DNA from: Paraphysomonas bandaiensis
Taxonomy: Eukaryota; Chrysophyceae
Length of the DNA stretch: 64,000 bases
Direction of reading: 5' to 3'
NCBI GenBank assembly: GCA_965644295.1
Contig: CBFFRP010000254.1
Coordinates: forward strand, 40,000 to 103,999
Position numbers and translations under genes: made by a program. Of this stretch, positions 1 to 10,079 are shown piece by piece; position 1 is the first letter of the stretch; each line of letters opens with the position of its first letter. The notes beneath the pieces were generated by a model, which searched no databases, was not told the DNA's origin, and saw only the letters and a list, made by a program, of their open reading frames with translations.

Positions 1-764
1 GAAGACTGGAGAGACTTATGAGAGTGAGAACTAATCGGGGCCTTAGTATTGATATGTTGCTCAATAAAACAGTCTCCGTCAGTCGTTTGGAATTGCAGGT
101 ATGTAGGCGATGGTGCCCCACCGCCCCATCCACCCTCCAGAGAAAAGATATTTCGCTGGGAATATTTGGAAGATGGTGATGAAGATGAAATACATTCCTT
201 AGGAGCAATAAACTCCATTAGTTGGCCGAATATAAAGTGTAGCACTATAATCGACATCATCCCAAACAATCTGTAATAGCCATTCATAGTGCTTACATTG
301 ACGGGCGGAGGGGGAGATGTCATATGTTCGCACGATACCCCACTAATTGATGCTCCACTATCCATATAACACATTGGCATCTGTATACCCCAGTAGTATA
401 ATAAAGCAAGTGGCATTCCAATCGATGCAAAGGAAGCGTCGCTATACTGCCAGTTATTTCCCAAGTGAGCACGTAAAACAATAGAAGTTGTTATATACAC
501 AGCTATCAGCCACCTCCAATGAAGGAAATGATGTAACTGATTATCGAATGAACTCCAAAAATAAAGATCAAAGCACCCCAGCCAACTACATGTAGAAGAT
601 ATATGATATATGATTTGAGCAATGCGGTGTTGTATGAGGTGTCCTGATATGACGATACATACCACCAACACTGATAAAATAGGAGCAATTTTCTCACTAG
701 AAATAAGCGACAATAGCAGTAAAATCAATAGAATCGCACTCCATATCCGTGTTATCGACATCAT
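1..764 (-). CDS. multipass membrane protein, partial at the left window edge
   Basis: On the minus strand one frame is open from about 881 down to position 1, so the gene continues outside the window. The first in-frame ATG is at 764 (a double ATG, MMSITRIW). The open frame upstream of it, and another ATG at 898 in a different frame, leave the true start unsettled: an upstream exon or a frameshift is possible. The product is hydrophobic with repeated Leu/Ile/Val/Trp segments (for example SAILLILLLLSLI and LSVLVVCIVISG), consistent with several membrane helices. A poly-proline/serine loop and a final soluble Gly- and Ser-rich stretch follow. I do not recognise the family. The coding call rests on the long open frame and its membrane-protein composition. 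Confidence 0.55.
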   Translation of the reverse strand, partial: MMSITRIWSAILLILLLLSLISSEKIAPILSVLVVCIVISGHLIQHRIAQIIYHISSTCSWLGCFDLYFWSSFDNQLHHFLHWRWLIAVYITTSIVLRAHLGNNWQYSDASFASIGMPLALLYYWGIQMPMCYMDSGASISGVSCEHMTSPPPPVNVSTMNGYYRLFGMMSIIVLHFIFGQLMEFIAPKECISSSSPSSKYSQRNIFSLEGGWGGGAPSPTYLQFQTTDGDCFIEQHINTKAPISSHSHKSLQS

Positions 765-1128
765 GTCAGGATAAATGTGATTAACAGCTTTGTCTCTGTT
801 GTTTATAAGAGGGATGTGATATATAATCCACACTACAGACACTGACACTATAACAACACACTCAATAAAAAAGGAATACATATTAAGATCAATCATTTAT
901 GTTCTTTGATAGATATGAAGATGATAAGTGTTCATTATCAATCTATTAATACATAGTGATCTCATAGTGTTCTAGTTGGAAGCTTATATCTATATATATG
1001 CATGTATACACAGTGCTGGGCATATACATATATATGTATTTGAACAACACATACAACTTCAAGTAAACGTTCCATATAAAGAACGAAGTCCTTACAACGT
1101 TTGTATTCTTTAGGCCCGCGGTCTTTTC

Positions 1129-1186
1129 TCAGAGGCGTCCGGACCCTCTCACTTTTTCTACAGTTTTTTTCAGAGGCGTTCGGACC
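1129..1186. repeat. two direct copies of a 17-bp GC-rich motif
   Basis: TCAGAGGCGTYCGGACC occurs at 1129-1145 and 1170-1186, and a partial third copy (GGTCCGGAC) lies near 1217. The motif is GC-rich in an AT-rich spacer. It could be a binding site or mobile-element debris; its role is unknown. Two opposed open frames cross it and are probably chance. Confidence 0.4.
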
Positions 1187-1515
1187 GCTAAAAAAAGTTA
1201 GGAAAAACTTATATCGGGTCCGGACTTTCACATGCAAATCCACAAGTTTTTTCACAAACCACGAACGCCCCTATTCAGACTGAAAACCACAAAAAAATGA
1301 CAACACAGTAACATATAGAAACACACGTTCCAATAACTACGACATCATATACAAGTCGTTTTTTTATATATATTTTTTACATATATGAATGTGCGTAGAT
1401 TTTATATGTATACTGGCTGTATACTCCTCCTCAGATATACAGATATCTGAGCTGAAATCTTAAACACATTTATTGATGACTGGGTGATGATGAGTCAAGT
1501 CAATGTACTTTAGAC

Positions 1516-1860
1516 TTGTTGCCTGATGTGGATGTATCTTCCACGCAATCCATAGAGGATAATAAGAATCAGCACCCAGTACTTGACAGAGCAATCAACG
1601 GACGAAAAGATCTCGGTCTTCGGATACTCTCAGTAACAGTACCTGCTGATGAGGTGATGATGGTGTCGATTCTTGTGGAAATCGGGGCCTCCCTTAAAGA
1701 AGATATTAAACTTGCTCAAGAAGTAGGTACTAGTGAGGAGTCTATTACGGAACTGAAGGTAAAGCTGAGTGAGACGATGAAGGTATCGAGAGAGCTCATG
1801 GAAGAATATCTTCGGAGAGTGTATGGTACTGTTGTACTACTCTACCATGGCAGATCTTGA
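1516..1860 (+). CDS. possible small hypothetical protein or terminal exon
   Basis: A 115-codon open frame encodes an acidic, helical, Glu/Lys-rich stretch (DIKLAQEVGTSEESITEL and onward). It has no ATG at its beginning: the first in-frame Met is about 50 codons in (DEVMMVSI). If real, it would be a last exon joined to an upstream exon I cannot find, or a shorter protein of about 65 aa. I recognise no family. The codon pattern looks somewhat protein-like, but support is weak. Confidence 0.25.
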   Translation: MLPDVDVSSTQSIEDNKNQHPVLDRAINGRKDLGLRILSVTVPADEVMMVSILVEIGASLKEDIKLAQEVGTSEESITELKVKLSETMKVSRELMEEYLRRVYGTVVLLYHGRS

Positions 1861-2435
1861 TACCATGTTTGCTTGCATTAAAGTTGTGACATCAATACCA
1901 TATTTAGTGATATGCTCTTTTATTTTGTGTTATTTAGATTAGTGCTTAAAAATAACATATAAAAGGCAAAAATACAAGCAATACCAAAGGAGGCCAGTCC
2001 ACAATACTAGTATGACAAATGAAGTTGGTAATTACTAAAGAGTTAACTACACCAACAAACTCAAGTGCACATTAAATACATAGCATGAGTATAGACATTA
2101 TCCATTTACTTTTCCTCAAGAATGGTGCAACTCCTTTACGTTTTGTGCTTCTCTTTCTCTTGTGACTGATGGATACAATGAATATGGAAGACTTTCTCTC
2201 ATGATATATATACAATATAAAATACACACCTAAATAAATATTGAAACAAATTATTATAAATATTTAGTACTTAATTCTTGGCGTGCTGATGCTAATATCA
2301 CGCGTTTCGTTCGACACACTCATACTGAGTTGCATAATAGCAGAGATAAATGTAACATTGTAGGTAATAAATAACTTCATCTCATTTAAATACAGCAAAA
2401 TATTGAGAACAGCACGAATCAATGTGTAGCACATT
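1861..2435. other. intergenic, nothing supported
   Basis: AT-rich spacer downstream of the SPFH gene, which ends at 2436 on the minus strand. It contains TATA-like dinucleotide runs and no open frame I can support. Confidence 0.5.
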
Positions 2436-3524
2436 TTATTGTGCGTCAATTTCGATAGATGAAATAGCGGCATCCACAATCGTTGCGTTTCCTGCATTGT
2501 CAAGTAGTGCAAGTTTCTTTATGATATCAGATGTGCGATTAGATGTCGGTAAGGCAAGTGAGTCAATCAGTGTCTGAATACCAGTACCACGGGCGCGGAT
2601 GGTCACCTGATTCGCAAAAGAGTTACTTTCCTCTATTAAGCGAGTCGCCTCGTTTGCTGCAAATTCCAGTGTTGTAGTGGTTTCTGCGTCAATTTCCGCA
2701 ACTAATCTAGCTGTTTCCGCTCGAATAAGCACCACTTCTTGGGTGTTTTGCAGAATCTCATTGTTCTGAATCGCTATAGCGGACTCAAGGCTAGTTTCCA
2801 CGATAGAATCAGGCAGTTTAATTTCGCCCATTTTAAACAAATGTACTGGTGCATCTACTAGTACAGCTTTTTCAAGGACGTCATGCACAGCTTCAGCGAA
2901 CACTCTTTCCACTCCAGCACGATCATTTAAATAGCTGTTAATAGTCAAATCCGCGGCAACATTTTTTATTGTGGTCTTCGCATTCGTTTTAACTAAATCG
3001 TGGTAATTTTTTGAAAAAGAGTCATATATGCGACCGACATTTTCTCTTGGTAAGCGATAGTAAAAGCCAAATTCAACAGAAAACTCCAGACCAGTGTCGG
3101 TAAACACAACCTATTATCAAGCACGGTGAAACCATAGTACATCGAAATTTATTCTACTTACCACATCAAAATCAAGGCCGATGTAATTGGCGGGAAAATA
3201 GATGGTATCATAATTGAGAGGATAAAAGTATCGCCCTTGTTCATATACTTTACTCAACCGGACTGTGCCGTACACATCACGCAGTAGAGCATATTGGTCA
3301 TAATATACATAATGAAATGATGTTGGAAGAGTAGCACAAAGAACTATGAGACCAAGGAATACAGTAGTCCATTTGCATATATCACTGTCTGAACAGTAGT
3401 ACTCTGTTTCAGATTTCACAGGCTCTGAACGGACCACATCGATCCCTTCTGCTTGTCCAAGTGTGGTGGGGACTCCACCATAAGATGTAGGAACAGCAAT
3501 AGCTGATGGGGTTTGAGATGCCAT
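2436..3524 (-). CDS. band-7/SPFH-domain membrane protein (prohibitin/stomatin-like)
   Basis: Two exons, 3524-3162 and 3110-2436, joined by a 51-nt intron (GTAAGT...AG). The model closes in frame at 345 aa. The N-terminus is polar (MASQTPSAIAVPTSYGG), followed by one hydrophobic segment around residues 50-68 (WTTVFLGLIVLCATLPTSF). A band-7/SPFH region follows (FTDTGLEFSVEFGFYYRLP), then a long Glu/Ala-rich helix (VLIRAETARLVAEIDAE) of the kind that drives oligomerisation in this family. SPFH proteins scaffold membrane microdomains; which membrane this one sits in is not shown. An in-frame ATG 54 nt upstream (3578) would add a short basic leader. I chose 3524 because it starts a typical polar N-terminus, but 3578 cannot be excluded. 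Confidence 0.8.
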
Positions 3525-3748
3525 AGGATATATCTTATGTCTACCCGCAGTATATATGCTATGAATCAGCCATATCATGTGAGCTGATGTGTGTAGATGC
3601 AGTGCTGTATATATCCATATACAATCTATATACTACTATAGCTGCTGCTTGTACAACTACCCACAAGGAATTCCTATACAGCTGTGTATATCTACTGTAA
3701 GATACAGCAGTCTGTGTACTCTGGTCGGAAAATAACGGGTTTTAAGAA

Positions 3749-4295
3749 CATGCTTTTCAAAATATCAGATATTTTGGCAGGCATTCATTCACTGTTTCCA
3801 ACCAATATAGGGCTTTTTAAGTATAAAAAGCCAGGATCCAAATACTTCAAGGAGTAGCAGCCACATCTAGTATAGCACACCATCATACACAGCAGGAAGA
3901 GGAGGGCTTTGTAGAATAGCGACTCCTGGAACTGTTTCGTTTCATGACCTCCATGGTAAAGATATAAGCTTTATGAGCCGTAACAAGTATGGCTAGATTG
4001 CTCTTATCAATACTATGATGCACACGCAGGCTCAAGGCATGTGTGATATGTCGTGATACCACCTGGTGGGATGTCACCCGGTGAAAACTGTGGTTGCTCC
4101 CTTCGATGCTGCCATGGTTAAAGGAGCTATTCTTTTTGAGACAGCCCGAGGTGAGTAGGTATTATATGTTTATAATCGCGTGGAAGACTGTGAAACTATA
4201 TGTCATTGTGTGCAGTCTTTGGTCCCTCAGGTGAAAGTATGCTTTGTCTATGGGTATATACTGACACAACAACTTCAACCCTTTTACTAGACTTT
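3749..4295 (+). other. unresolved coding-like fragments, possibly a small multi-exon gene
   Basis: Several short plus-strand frames look protein-like and are bounded by plausible splice sites. Examples are a frame starting at 3749 (MLFKISDILAGIHSLFPT), one around 3910-3985 (GTVSFHDLHGKDISFMSRN), and one from ATG 4114 (MVKGAILFETAR). The last meets a GTGAGT donor near 4149 and, across a 65-nt gap ending in CAG, a further frame ending at a TAA near 4300. I could not assemble one consistent model. A minus-strand frame over 3883-4077 ending in SSSCCV is an alternative. No family recognised. Confidence 0.25.
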
Positions 4296-4384
4296 CTCGA
4301 GTAATCGTTCTCGGTCATATGGGTGTGTAGGGCCTTCTCCCGAGGAGACCTGTGCAGGGCACAGATGACGCCAAAATATAGCAT

Positions 4385-5077
4385 ATCAGAACTTTATGCT
4401 ATTTCTAACTATATATATATAGTAAATATTCGACTTCTGTTATCGATTTGCTGTTGTGAGTAATGAGAACTAACTGCTATAATGGAATCTAGTACATTGC
4501 TTGTGTGGTGGATACAATCTCGTGCAGCTAGCTACTTGTCCTTATAGGAATATGAGGCTACTCTACAACGATGTGTTGTTTGAATGGTATTCAGGCACTA
4601 TTCATAATACAGGTATTTGAAGCGGAAAATAAAGGGGGTAGCTCACATATGAGATGGTGATTCATATTAATGGAGATCTGTGTATCTGTGAGTGTATTAT
4701 TAGAATCCCTTGTGCCACTCAACTATTCGTGGGCAGATGATGTTTTTCGGTATGTGGACATGTAGACACCATACAATCTACAGATCTACAGTATTGATAC
4801 TTATCGTCATATTTAAGTACATTTCTCTTGTAGGCATCTTGAATGTCAAAATGGCTGCGTCATGTTGAACATTATACTAAGTAATACTAATTGGACTACT
4901 ATAGTGTAGGCTATAGAGTACAGAGTAAACTGACTCACTGATGTTCGGCTAGAGTGACTGCTAATATTATTTAAACGCCACTCAAGCTATTCGATTTGAT
5001 ATTGATTACTAACATATATTTCTTATTAAATATTTACAACACAGTACATATTGTCGACTTATGTAGTTACGTAGTTA
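4385..5077. other. intergenic, nothing supported
   Basis: AT-rich spacer between the unresolved 4-kb fragments and the 3' end of the FAD dehydrogenase gene. No RNA gene, repeat or open frame that I can support. Confidence 0.5.
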
Positions 5078-7039
5078 CTACCACGACGAAAGGACGGATT
5101 CTTCATGCTTCGTACCGTTTCGGTCTCCTGTAATACTACACTTAGAACTATTCCACTGACCTAATAACCGGCCGTCTCTCTTTGAAATCATTGCTTCAGC
5201 TGCTCTCACTCCATCAACACAAGCCGTCATAATTCCACCTGCGTAACCAGCCCCTTCACCTATAGGATACAGTCCATGGGTGTTCACACTCTCTAAAGTA
5301 TTGTCCTTTCTTTCTATACGCACAGGAGCTGACGTACGTGATTCAATTCCGACAAGTAACGTATTATCATCAATGATACCAGGAACTTTCTTTGAAAAAT
5401 GTTGAAAAGCATTAACCAAGGCAGTACACACATTCGACGGTAGGACAGAGTGCAGGTTAGTTCCCTTCAGCTTACCCATAAATATATGATCTGGAAGAGA
5501 ACGAATATATTTGTCCACGGCCGCACTTGACATAGATGAGTTATTGTGTGCATCGATGAAATCCACGACGCGCATTGCGGGAACAGAGTAGTCCCCTCCA
5601 CATGCTTCAAAGCATTTATTCTCCCAATACTGCTGGAAGTGCATACCAGACAATGGGCCACACGTGAGTGCCTCACGGCTACTATGTTCACTACTACGAG
5701 GAGTATAACCTTCAAAATCAGAGCCCCCAACTGTGACCACAAAAGCAGCATTTGCATAGCGACTGGCTCGGGTGGAGTAGCTCATTCCATTTACTGCAAC
5801 CTCCTCGTTTCCATGACTGGCGTTGACAATGACACCACCTGGACACATACAGAAGGTGTACACATTCCTCTTAGTCTCGTTGTCAAAATACTTGAGTGTA
5901 AATTCAGCAGCACCCAAGGTCTTGTGCAAAACATCACTACCATACTGTAAATTGTTAATGTACTTCTGGCTGATCTGCAAACGAAATCCCACAGCAAAGT
6001 CTTTAGCAACCATCTGCACCCCTGCTCTATGTAAGTGGGTATATATATCTCGTGCGCTATGTCCAGTAGCCAAGAATACATCTGATGCCTTAATAGCAAA
6101 GCGTGATGGTATATCACTAGAGCTTTCAGAGGTTTCCACTATACCATCATTCACTAGAGACCGATACGCTGCAACAAATTCCGCATCATCATCAGGGCGT
6201 GCGGTAGGTATGCGCTTCAAATTTACCCCAATAACTGAGCCATTGTCATCATTACTTTCCGTGGAAGTATTGTCGAAAGTGCGGTCAATTTGTATCTCGG
6301 TCAGCATTGTGTTATATAGAAATAACCCGCCTTTGGCTGCAATCCCATCTCGAGAAAATGATGTGATGATCTTGCGCAACTGATCCGTCCCTACATGAGC
6401 CCTTGACTCATACAAGATATTTCGCTTGGCACCAAATTCAATTAGCGTTTCATGAACAAATCTATGGTAGGGTGAAGATGTGCGAGTGGTTAATTTGCCA
6501 TCACTAAATGCGCCAGCCCCGCCTTCACCAAACACACCATTAGAGTTGGGAGTCAAGATATTGTGCTTCCAGAATGCCATAATATCTTTGGCTCTTTGTT
6601 CAACTCTCGGTCCCATTTCAATGATAATCGGCTTGAATCCAGATGAGACGAGTGTATAAGCAGCAAAGAGTCCTGCAGGGCCACTACCAATTACAATTGG
6701 CCGTTTAGATGTTTTAGTCCATAATACAGCATCTGACCCATGAAAATGTGGTTTGTAGGGTTCATGAAATTCAACCATTTTAGCTACTGAGCCACCTTTC
6801 ATTGCAGAAATCTTTCTCTCAGTTGTTGAATCTTGTAGTTCCACATGTACGTTATGAACAAGTCTGATATCTACCTTTTGGGATCTCTTTCCTCTTGTTT
6901 TGCGTGCATCTATCGATTTCCGAACAATATTAACATTCTTAATTTGAGATGACGAAATACGCAAATGTTTCGCTACATGTTCAACAAGAGATGCCGATGA
7001 TTTTAAGGGTTGTACAACTCCGTGTACTAATAAAACCAT
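5078..7039 (-). CDS. FAD-dependent dehydrogenase of the uncharacterised COG2509 type
   Basis: A single-exon 653-aa protein with ATG at 7039. The N-terminal ~100 residues are basic and contain KRSQKVDIRLVHNVHVEL. A dinucleotide-binding Rossmann motif follows (VIGSGPAGLFAAYTL, about residue 117), then GVFGEGGAGAFSDGKLTTR near residue 165, an ATGHSARDIY segment, and a C-terminal flavin-contact motif GEGAGYAGGIMTACVDGVRAAEAM. This order is characteristic of the bacterial FAD-dependent dehydrogenases grouped as COG2509, whose substrate is unknown. The bacterial proteins are commonly around 500-550 aa, so this one is somewhat extended, with a low-complexity D/S/N insert (STESNDDNGS) and a polar tail. 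No intron, and no clear organelle signal. The family is known in algae and other protists, so an organellar or transferred origin is possible but not shown. Confidence 0.85.
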   Translation of the reverse strand: MVLLVHGVVQPLKSSASLVEHVAKHLRISSSQIKNVNIVRKSIDARKTRGKRSQKVDIRLVHNVHVELQDSTTERKISAMKGGSVAKMVEFHEPYKPHFHGSDAVLWTKTSKRPIVIGSGPAGLFAAYTLVSSGFKPIIIEMGPRVEQRAKDIMAFWKHNILTPNSNGVFGEGGAGAFSDGKLTTRTSSPYHRFVHETLIEFGAKRNILYESRAHVGTDQLRKIITSFSRDGIAAKGGLFLYNTMLTEIQIDRTFDNTSTESNDDNGSVIGVNLKRIPTARPDDDAEFVAAYRSLVNDGIVETSESSSDIPSRFAIKASDVFLATGHSARDIYTHLHRAGVQMVAKDFAVGFRLQISQKYINNLQYGSDVLHKTLGAAEFTLKYFDNETKRNVYTFCMCPGGVIVNASHGNEEVAVNGMSYSTRASRYANAAFVVTVGGSDFEGYTPRSSEHSSREALTCGPLSGMHFQQYWENKCFEACGGDYSVPAMRVVDFIDAHNNSSMSSAAVDKYIRSLPDHIFMGKLKGTNLHSVLPSNVCTALVNAFQHFSKKVPGIIDDNTLLVGIESRTSAPVRIERKDNTLESVNTHGLYPIGEGAGYAGGIMTACVDGVRAAEAMISKRDGRLLGQWNSSKCSITGDRNGTKHEESVLSSW

Positions 7040-7268
7040 CAGAGTTTATGCAGTGACTGATTTACTTTAAATATACACAATACTGACTACAATCAGCTCA
7101 AATAAAACTTCATTGCATGGTCAATCCGTTAGAATTACTTCTTATTACATAAGTTAATACCATCAACGAAGAGATGATAATGAATAAGTATATTCTCTAT
7201 AGGAGTGTTACTGTTAGAGCAGCCGAGTGCTGATTGCTGCCTGTACATTTCAAGTGGAGTTGTTTCGT

Positions 7269-7275
7269 CCAATCA
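7269..7275 (+). promoter_or_regulatory. CCAAT box between divergent genes
   Basis: CCAATCA lies in the 640-bp interval between the divergent FAD-dehydrogenase (start 7039, minus) and EF-hand (start 7682, plus) genes. The same heptamer recurs in 5' intervals elsewhere in this window (14786, 17343, 17369, 36081). It matches the NF-Y consensus; function is inferred. The rest of the interval shows only TATA-rich runs near 7640-7665. Confidence 0.35.
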
Positions 7276-7681
7276 AATACATTGTTCCAAAAATATAGGA
7301 AATTACACTCACTAAACCTCCATAACTGCCTTTTTCTAGTTCTTAGTTCAAAATACGGATAAAAACTCTAAGTTTGTATTCTTCATACATAAAAGTATGT
7401 ATAAAAGAATTCGGAATACGATTTTAATGTTGTGGTATGTAGGTAGAGCATGTGTCAAGACTCATCCACTGCTGTCTGTATGTGTCTATATATGGAGGTA
7501 TCTATATGACCATTAGCACAAAGAACCATAAGAGTTAAGGATAATAACTCTTGGTCATTTCTTGTAGTGGGTAAAAGAGACCGTAACCGTAGAAGACTGA
7601 ATGCATAGTCATATGCTCATGTGCTGTTCATAAGCTCACATACATATATATATACAGATACATACATATTTTCTTGTAAAT

Positions 7682-9400
7682 ATGACGAGTTCTCCCATCC
7701 CTTCTACCAAACTCACTTCTCCACTTCACGATCTTACCCTCTCTCGACCGATAACTGCCGCTGATGTGATGAGTTTATCCTCACCACTGTCAAGGGCTCA
7801 GACTAGTACATCAGTGTGTCCTGACACTCATACTGCTGTATCGGAACTTAAGGATTTGAAATACAATATAGGGAAGTCTATCAAGACAAAAAAGAAGTGG
7901 AAACGAAATGAATTTGGAAAAATTATGTTCCATATGGATCAAGATGATATTCTACATGAGCATTGGGAAAGTTGGGCACAAAAGCATGGATACAAACTCG
8001 GTTCGAGGTTTAGTCTTCAAGAGGTCAGAGAACTACGGGAGTGGTTTGTTTCACTAGATAAAGATGGAGGTGGGACTGTCGGAATAGAGGAGCTGCTTGA
8101 ACCTCTCCTTTCAGCTGGAATATTCAGATCTAGAGAAGATGTAGAGGCTCTTATTAAACGCGTTGACGGTGACAACTCTGGTGATATTAACCTTGAGGAG
8201 TTTTTGTGTATGTTTGAAAATAAATCGATATGTGATGCGGATGGCGTTGAGCTATTAAAGCGCCTAACACGACCGCCCGAGGGGGGATTTTCGACACGAA
8301 TGGTACTGTCGGAGGAGCGTAGGAGACGTATGATGCGCGGAGTAGTGGATGAAATGGCGCACAGAACTTCAACGGTGGATGAAATAGTTCGACAATTAGA
8401 TGCCCCGTGTGAGACGGAGGGTGTAGTTGCAGGTACATTGCCATCCCATCGTGACACCCTGCGTCCCTCACACACTGAAAGGCCTGGAGCATTGTCGAGT
8501 GTTCACATGGGTGATATGAGTAAGAAACGTAGCAATCATCGTCGAAATGCATTACCGTCTGTATTGCTAGATGATCACTTCATCAGAGATGGACATAGAG
8601 TGCAACAGCGCAATATATGTTTGTATCTGGACAGTGTAAAGCGGATCGTAGCTGATCAAAAAGAGACAATAGCTGATGATGATGCGGTATCCACTACTTG
8701 TGAAACTGATACGTATGGTGTAAACCTTGGCAACATAGTTGAAGATCCTTCACTAGATGTGGGATATAAAGGCGGAAAGCAGGGCCGAATGAAATCTATG
8801 CAGCGCCTCAAAGCGGTGGACAGCGAACGGTATGGCATGGAACTGCATTCAACACTACAGAAGACTGATAGCTGTGACTATTCAATCTTTGACTCAAGCG
8901 AACTATATAATACGGTAGAAGTGTACCACGACGATCCCCATGTCAGTATTCGTGGAAAGAGACGAAATTTAATTGGTGAAAATTTGGCAGCACTTCCTCG
9001 TCAAACTAGTCGGGTTAATACCAGCAAGTCGAAACGCCGTCCGAAGCGATTTGATTCTCCACAGCGAACCCTGTCAGTGAAACTCTCAGTTAGTAAAATG
9101 GTGAATGGAAGCAGTGATGACTGGGATGATCTGTCTTTTGAAACATCATGTCTTGATTCGAATAATAGTCCATCTAGCTCTAGTACTGCATCGCATTCCC
9201 CCTTTCCCCTGTCCCCTATCCCTCGTCATATTGCGAGCTCAAAGCCAGATGGGGAAGATACGTCGCCCCCCTCGACTCTGCGCACATCTAATAATATTCG
9301 TAGCGCTTGGACAATATCCCCGAAGGATATTCGAAGCAATCGCCTAAAATCTATCACTAACTTTAAGAGACCAAAGAAGAAGAAAATTAGCATAACGTAG
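7682..9400 (+). CDS. EF-hand calcium-binding protein with long disordered tail
   Basis: Single exon, 572 aa, ATG at 7682. Two canonical EF-hand loops lie at residues 126-137 (DKDGGGTVGIEE) and 162-173 (DGDNSGDINLEE). Both keep the calcium-ligand pattern, with Asp first and Glu twelfth, and the 36-residue spacing fits a standard EF-hand pair. A basic N-terminal flank (KTKKKWKRNEFGK) precedes them. From about residue 200 on, the protein is low complexity: Ser/Pro-rich with basic patches, ending in KRPKKKKISIT, which could act as a nuclear or membrane-binding tail. No enzyme domain is visible. Likely a calcium sensor or scaffold; partner unknown. Confidence 0.8.
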   Translation: MTSSPIPSTKLTSPLHDLTLSRPITAADVMSLSSPLSRAQTSTSVCPDTHTAVSELKDLKYNIGKSIKTKKKWKRNEFGKIMFHMDQDDILHEHWESWAQKHGYKLGSRFSLQEVRELREWFVSLDKDGGGTVGIEELLEPLLSAGIFRSREDVEALIKRVDGDNSGDINLEEFLCMFENKSICDADGVELLKRLTRPPEGGFSTRMVLSEERRRRMMRGVVDEMAHRTSTVDEIVRQLDAPCETEGVVAGTLPSHRDTLRPSHTERPGALSSVHMGDMSKKRSNHRRNALPSVLLDDHFIRDGHRVQQRNICLYLDSVKRIVADQKETIADDDAVSTTCETDTYGVNLGNIVEDPSLDVGYKGGKQGRMKSMQRLKAVDSERYGMELHSTLQKTDSCDYSIFDSSELYNTVEVYHDDPHVSIRGKRRNLIGENLAALPRQTSRVNTSKSKRRPKRFDSPQRTLSVKLSVSKMVNGSSDDWDDLSFETSCLDSNNSPSSSSTASHSPFPLSPIPRHIASSKPDGEDTSPPSTLRTSNNIRSAWTISPKDIRSNRLKSITNFKRPKKKKISIT

Positions 9401-9433
9401 AGTTGTGCTACGTGAGCGCTGCCTTAACTTCAT

Positions 9434-9601
9434 GCTTGTGTACCTGTGGATGTGATGTGAGGCCGTATAGCGTTTGATCGCGTGGTATTTGTGATATTTC
9501 CACAACACTGTTCGAAGCTTGTGTACCTGTGGATGTGATGTGTGAGGCGGTATAGCATTTAATCGCGTCGTATTAGTGATATTTCCACTATGCTGCTCAA
9601 A
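9434..9601. repeat. two-copy tandem repeat, unit about 84 bp
   Basis: An 83-bp unit (9434-9516) starting GCTTGTGTACCTGTGG is followed immediately by an 85-bp near-copy (9517-9601), with a two-base insertion and scattered substitutions. It lies about 35 bp past the stop of the EF-hand gene, so it probably forms part of its 3' UTR or terminator region. The interval from there to 10079 holds nothing else I can support. Confidence 0.8.
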
Positions 9602-10079
9602 GTTTGTGTATGTTGTTATTTTTGTAATACGTAGGTGTAAAGAGTAGTATCAAACACATTATGTTTCAATCGTGCGGAAAACTACTGTTGGTGTTGTGTG
9701 CTGTATGAGATAAATATGATGGTGTTTGTTTATTGAACTGCTATAAGCCGTAGTGGTTATCAATAAATGAATCATTAATGATTTTAACTTTGCATACTTG
9801 AGAAGTATTACGTTTGATAAATCGGTTGATGTGATGCCTCTATTTATCTTATGAACATAATATAGCGTATAGCAGTACTTTTGTAATCGAACCAGCAACA
9901 CTACTGCAAATTATTAGTACTTAGTATCATTAATCAGCAGCTAAATACATTTGTATATTGTCTAGTACGAGTCATTAAAACAAGGGTCAGTCAACAACTT
10001 AATTTAAAACCACTTGATAACCAAACTTATTACGCTGCCAAACCAACACTACTTACTCCTTTGTTAATCTACCTTTTCC

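Noticed and set aside
962-1283. Opposed open frames over the GC-rich repeats
   Set aside because: Low-complexity and repeat-derived; overlap each other antisense with no family or start context.
5467-6383. Frames antisense or offset inside the FAD dehydrogenase gene
   Set aside because: Shadows of a well-supported coding frame.
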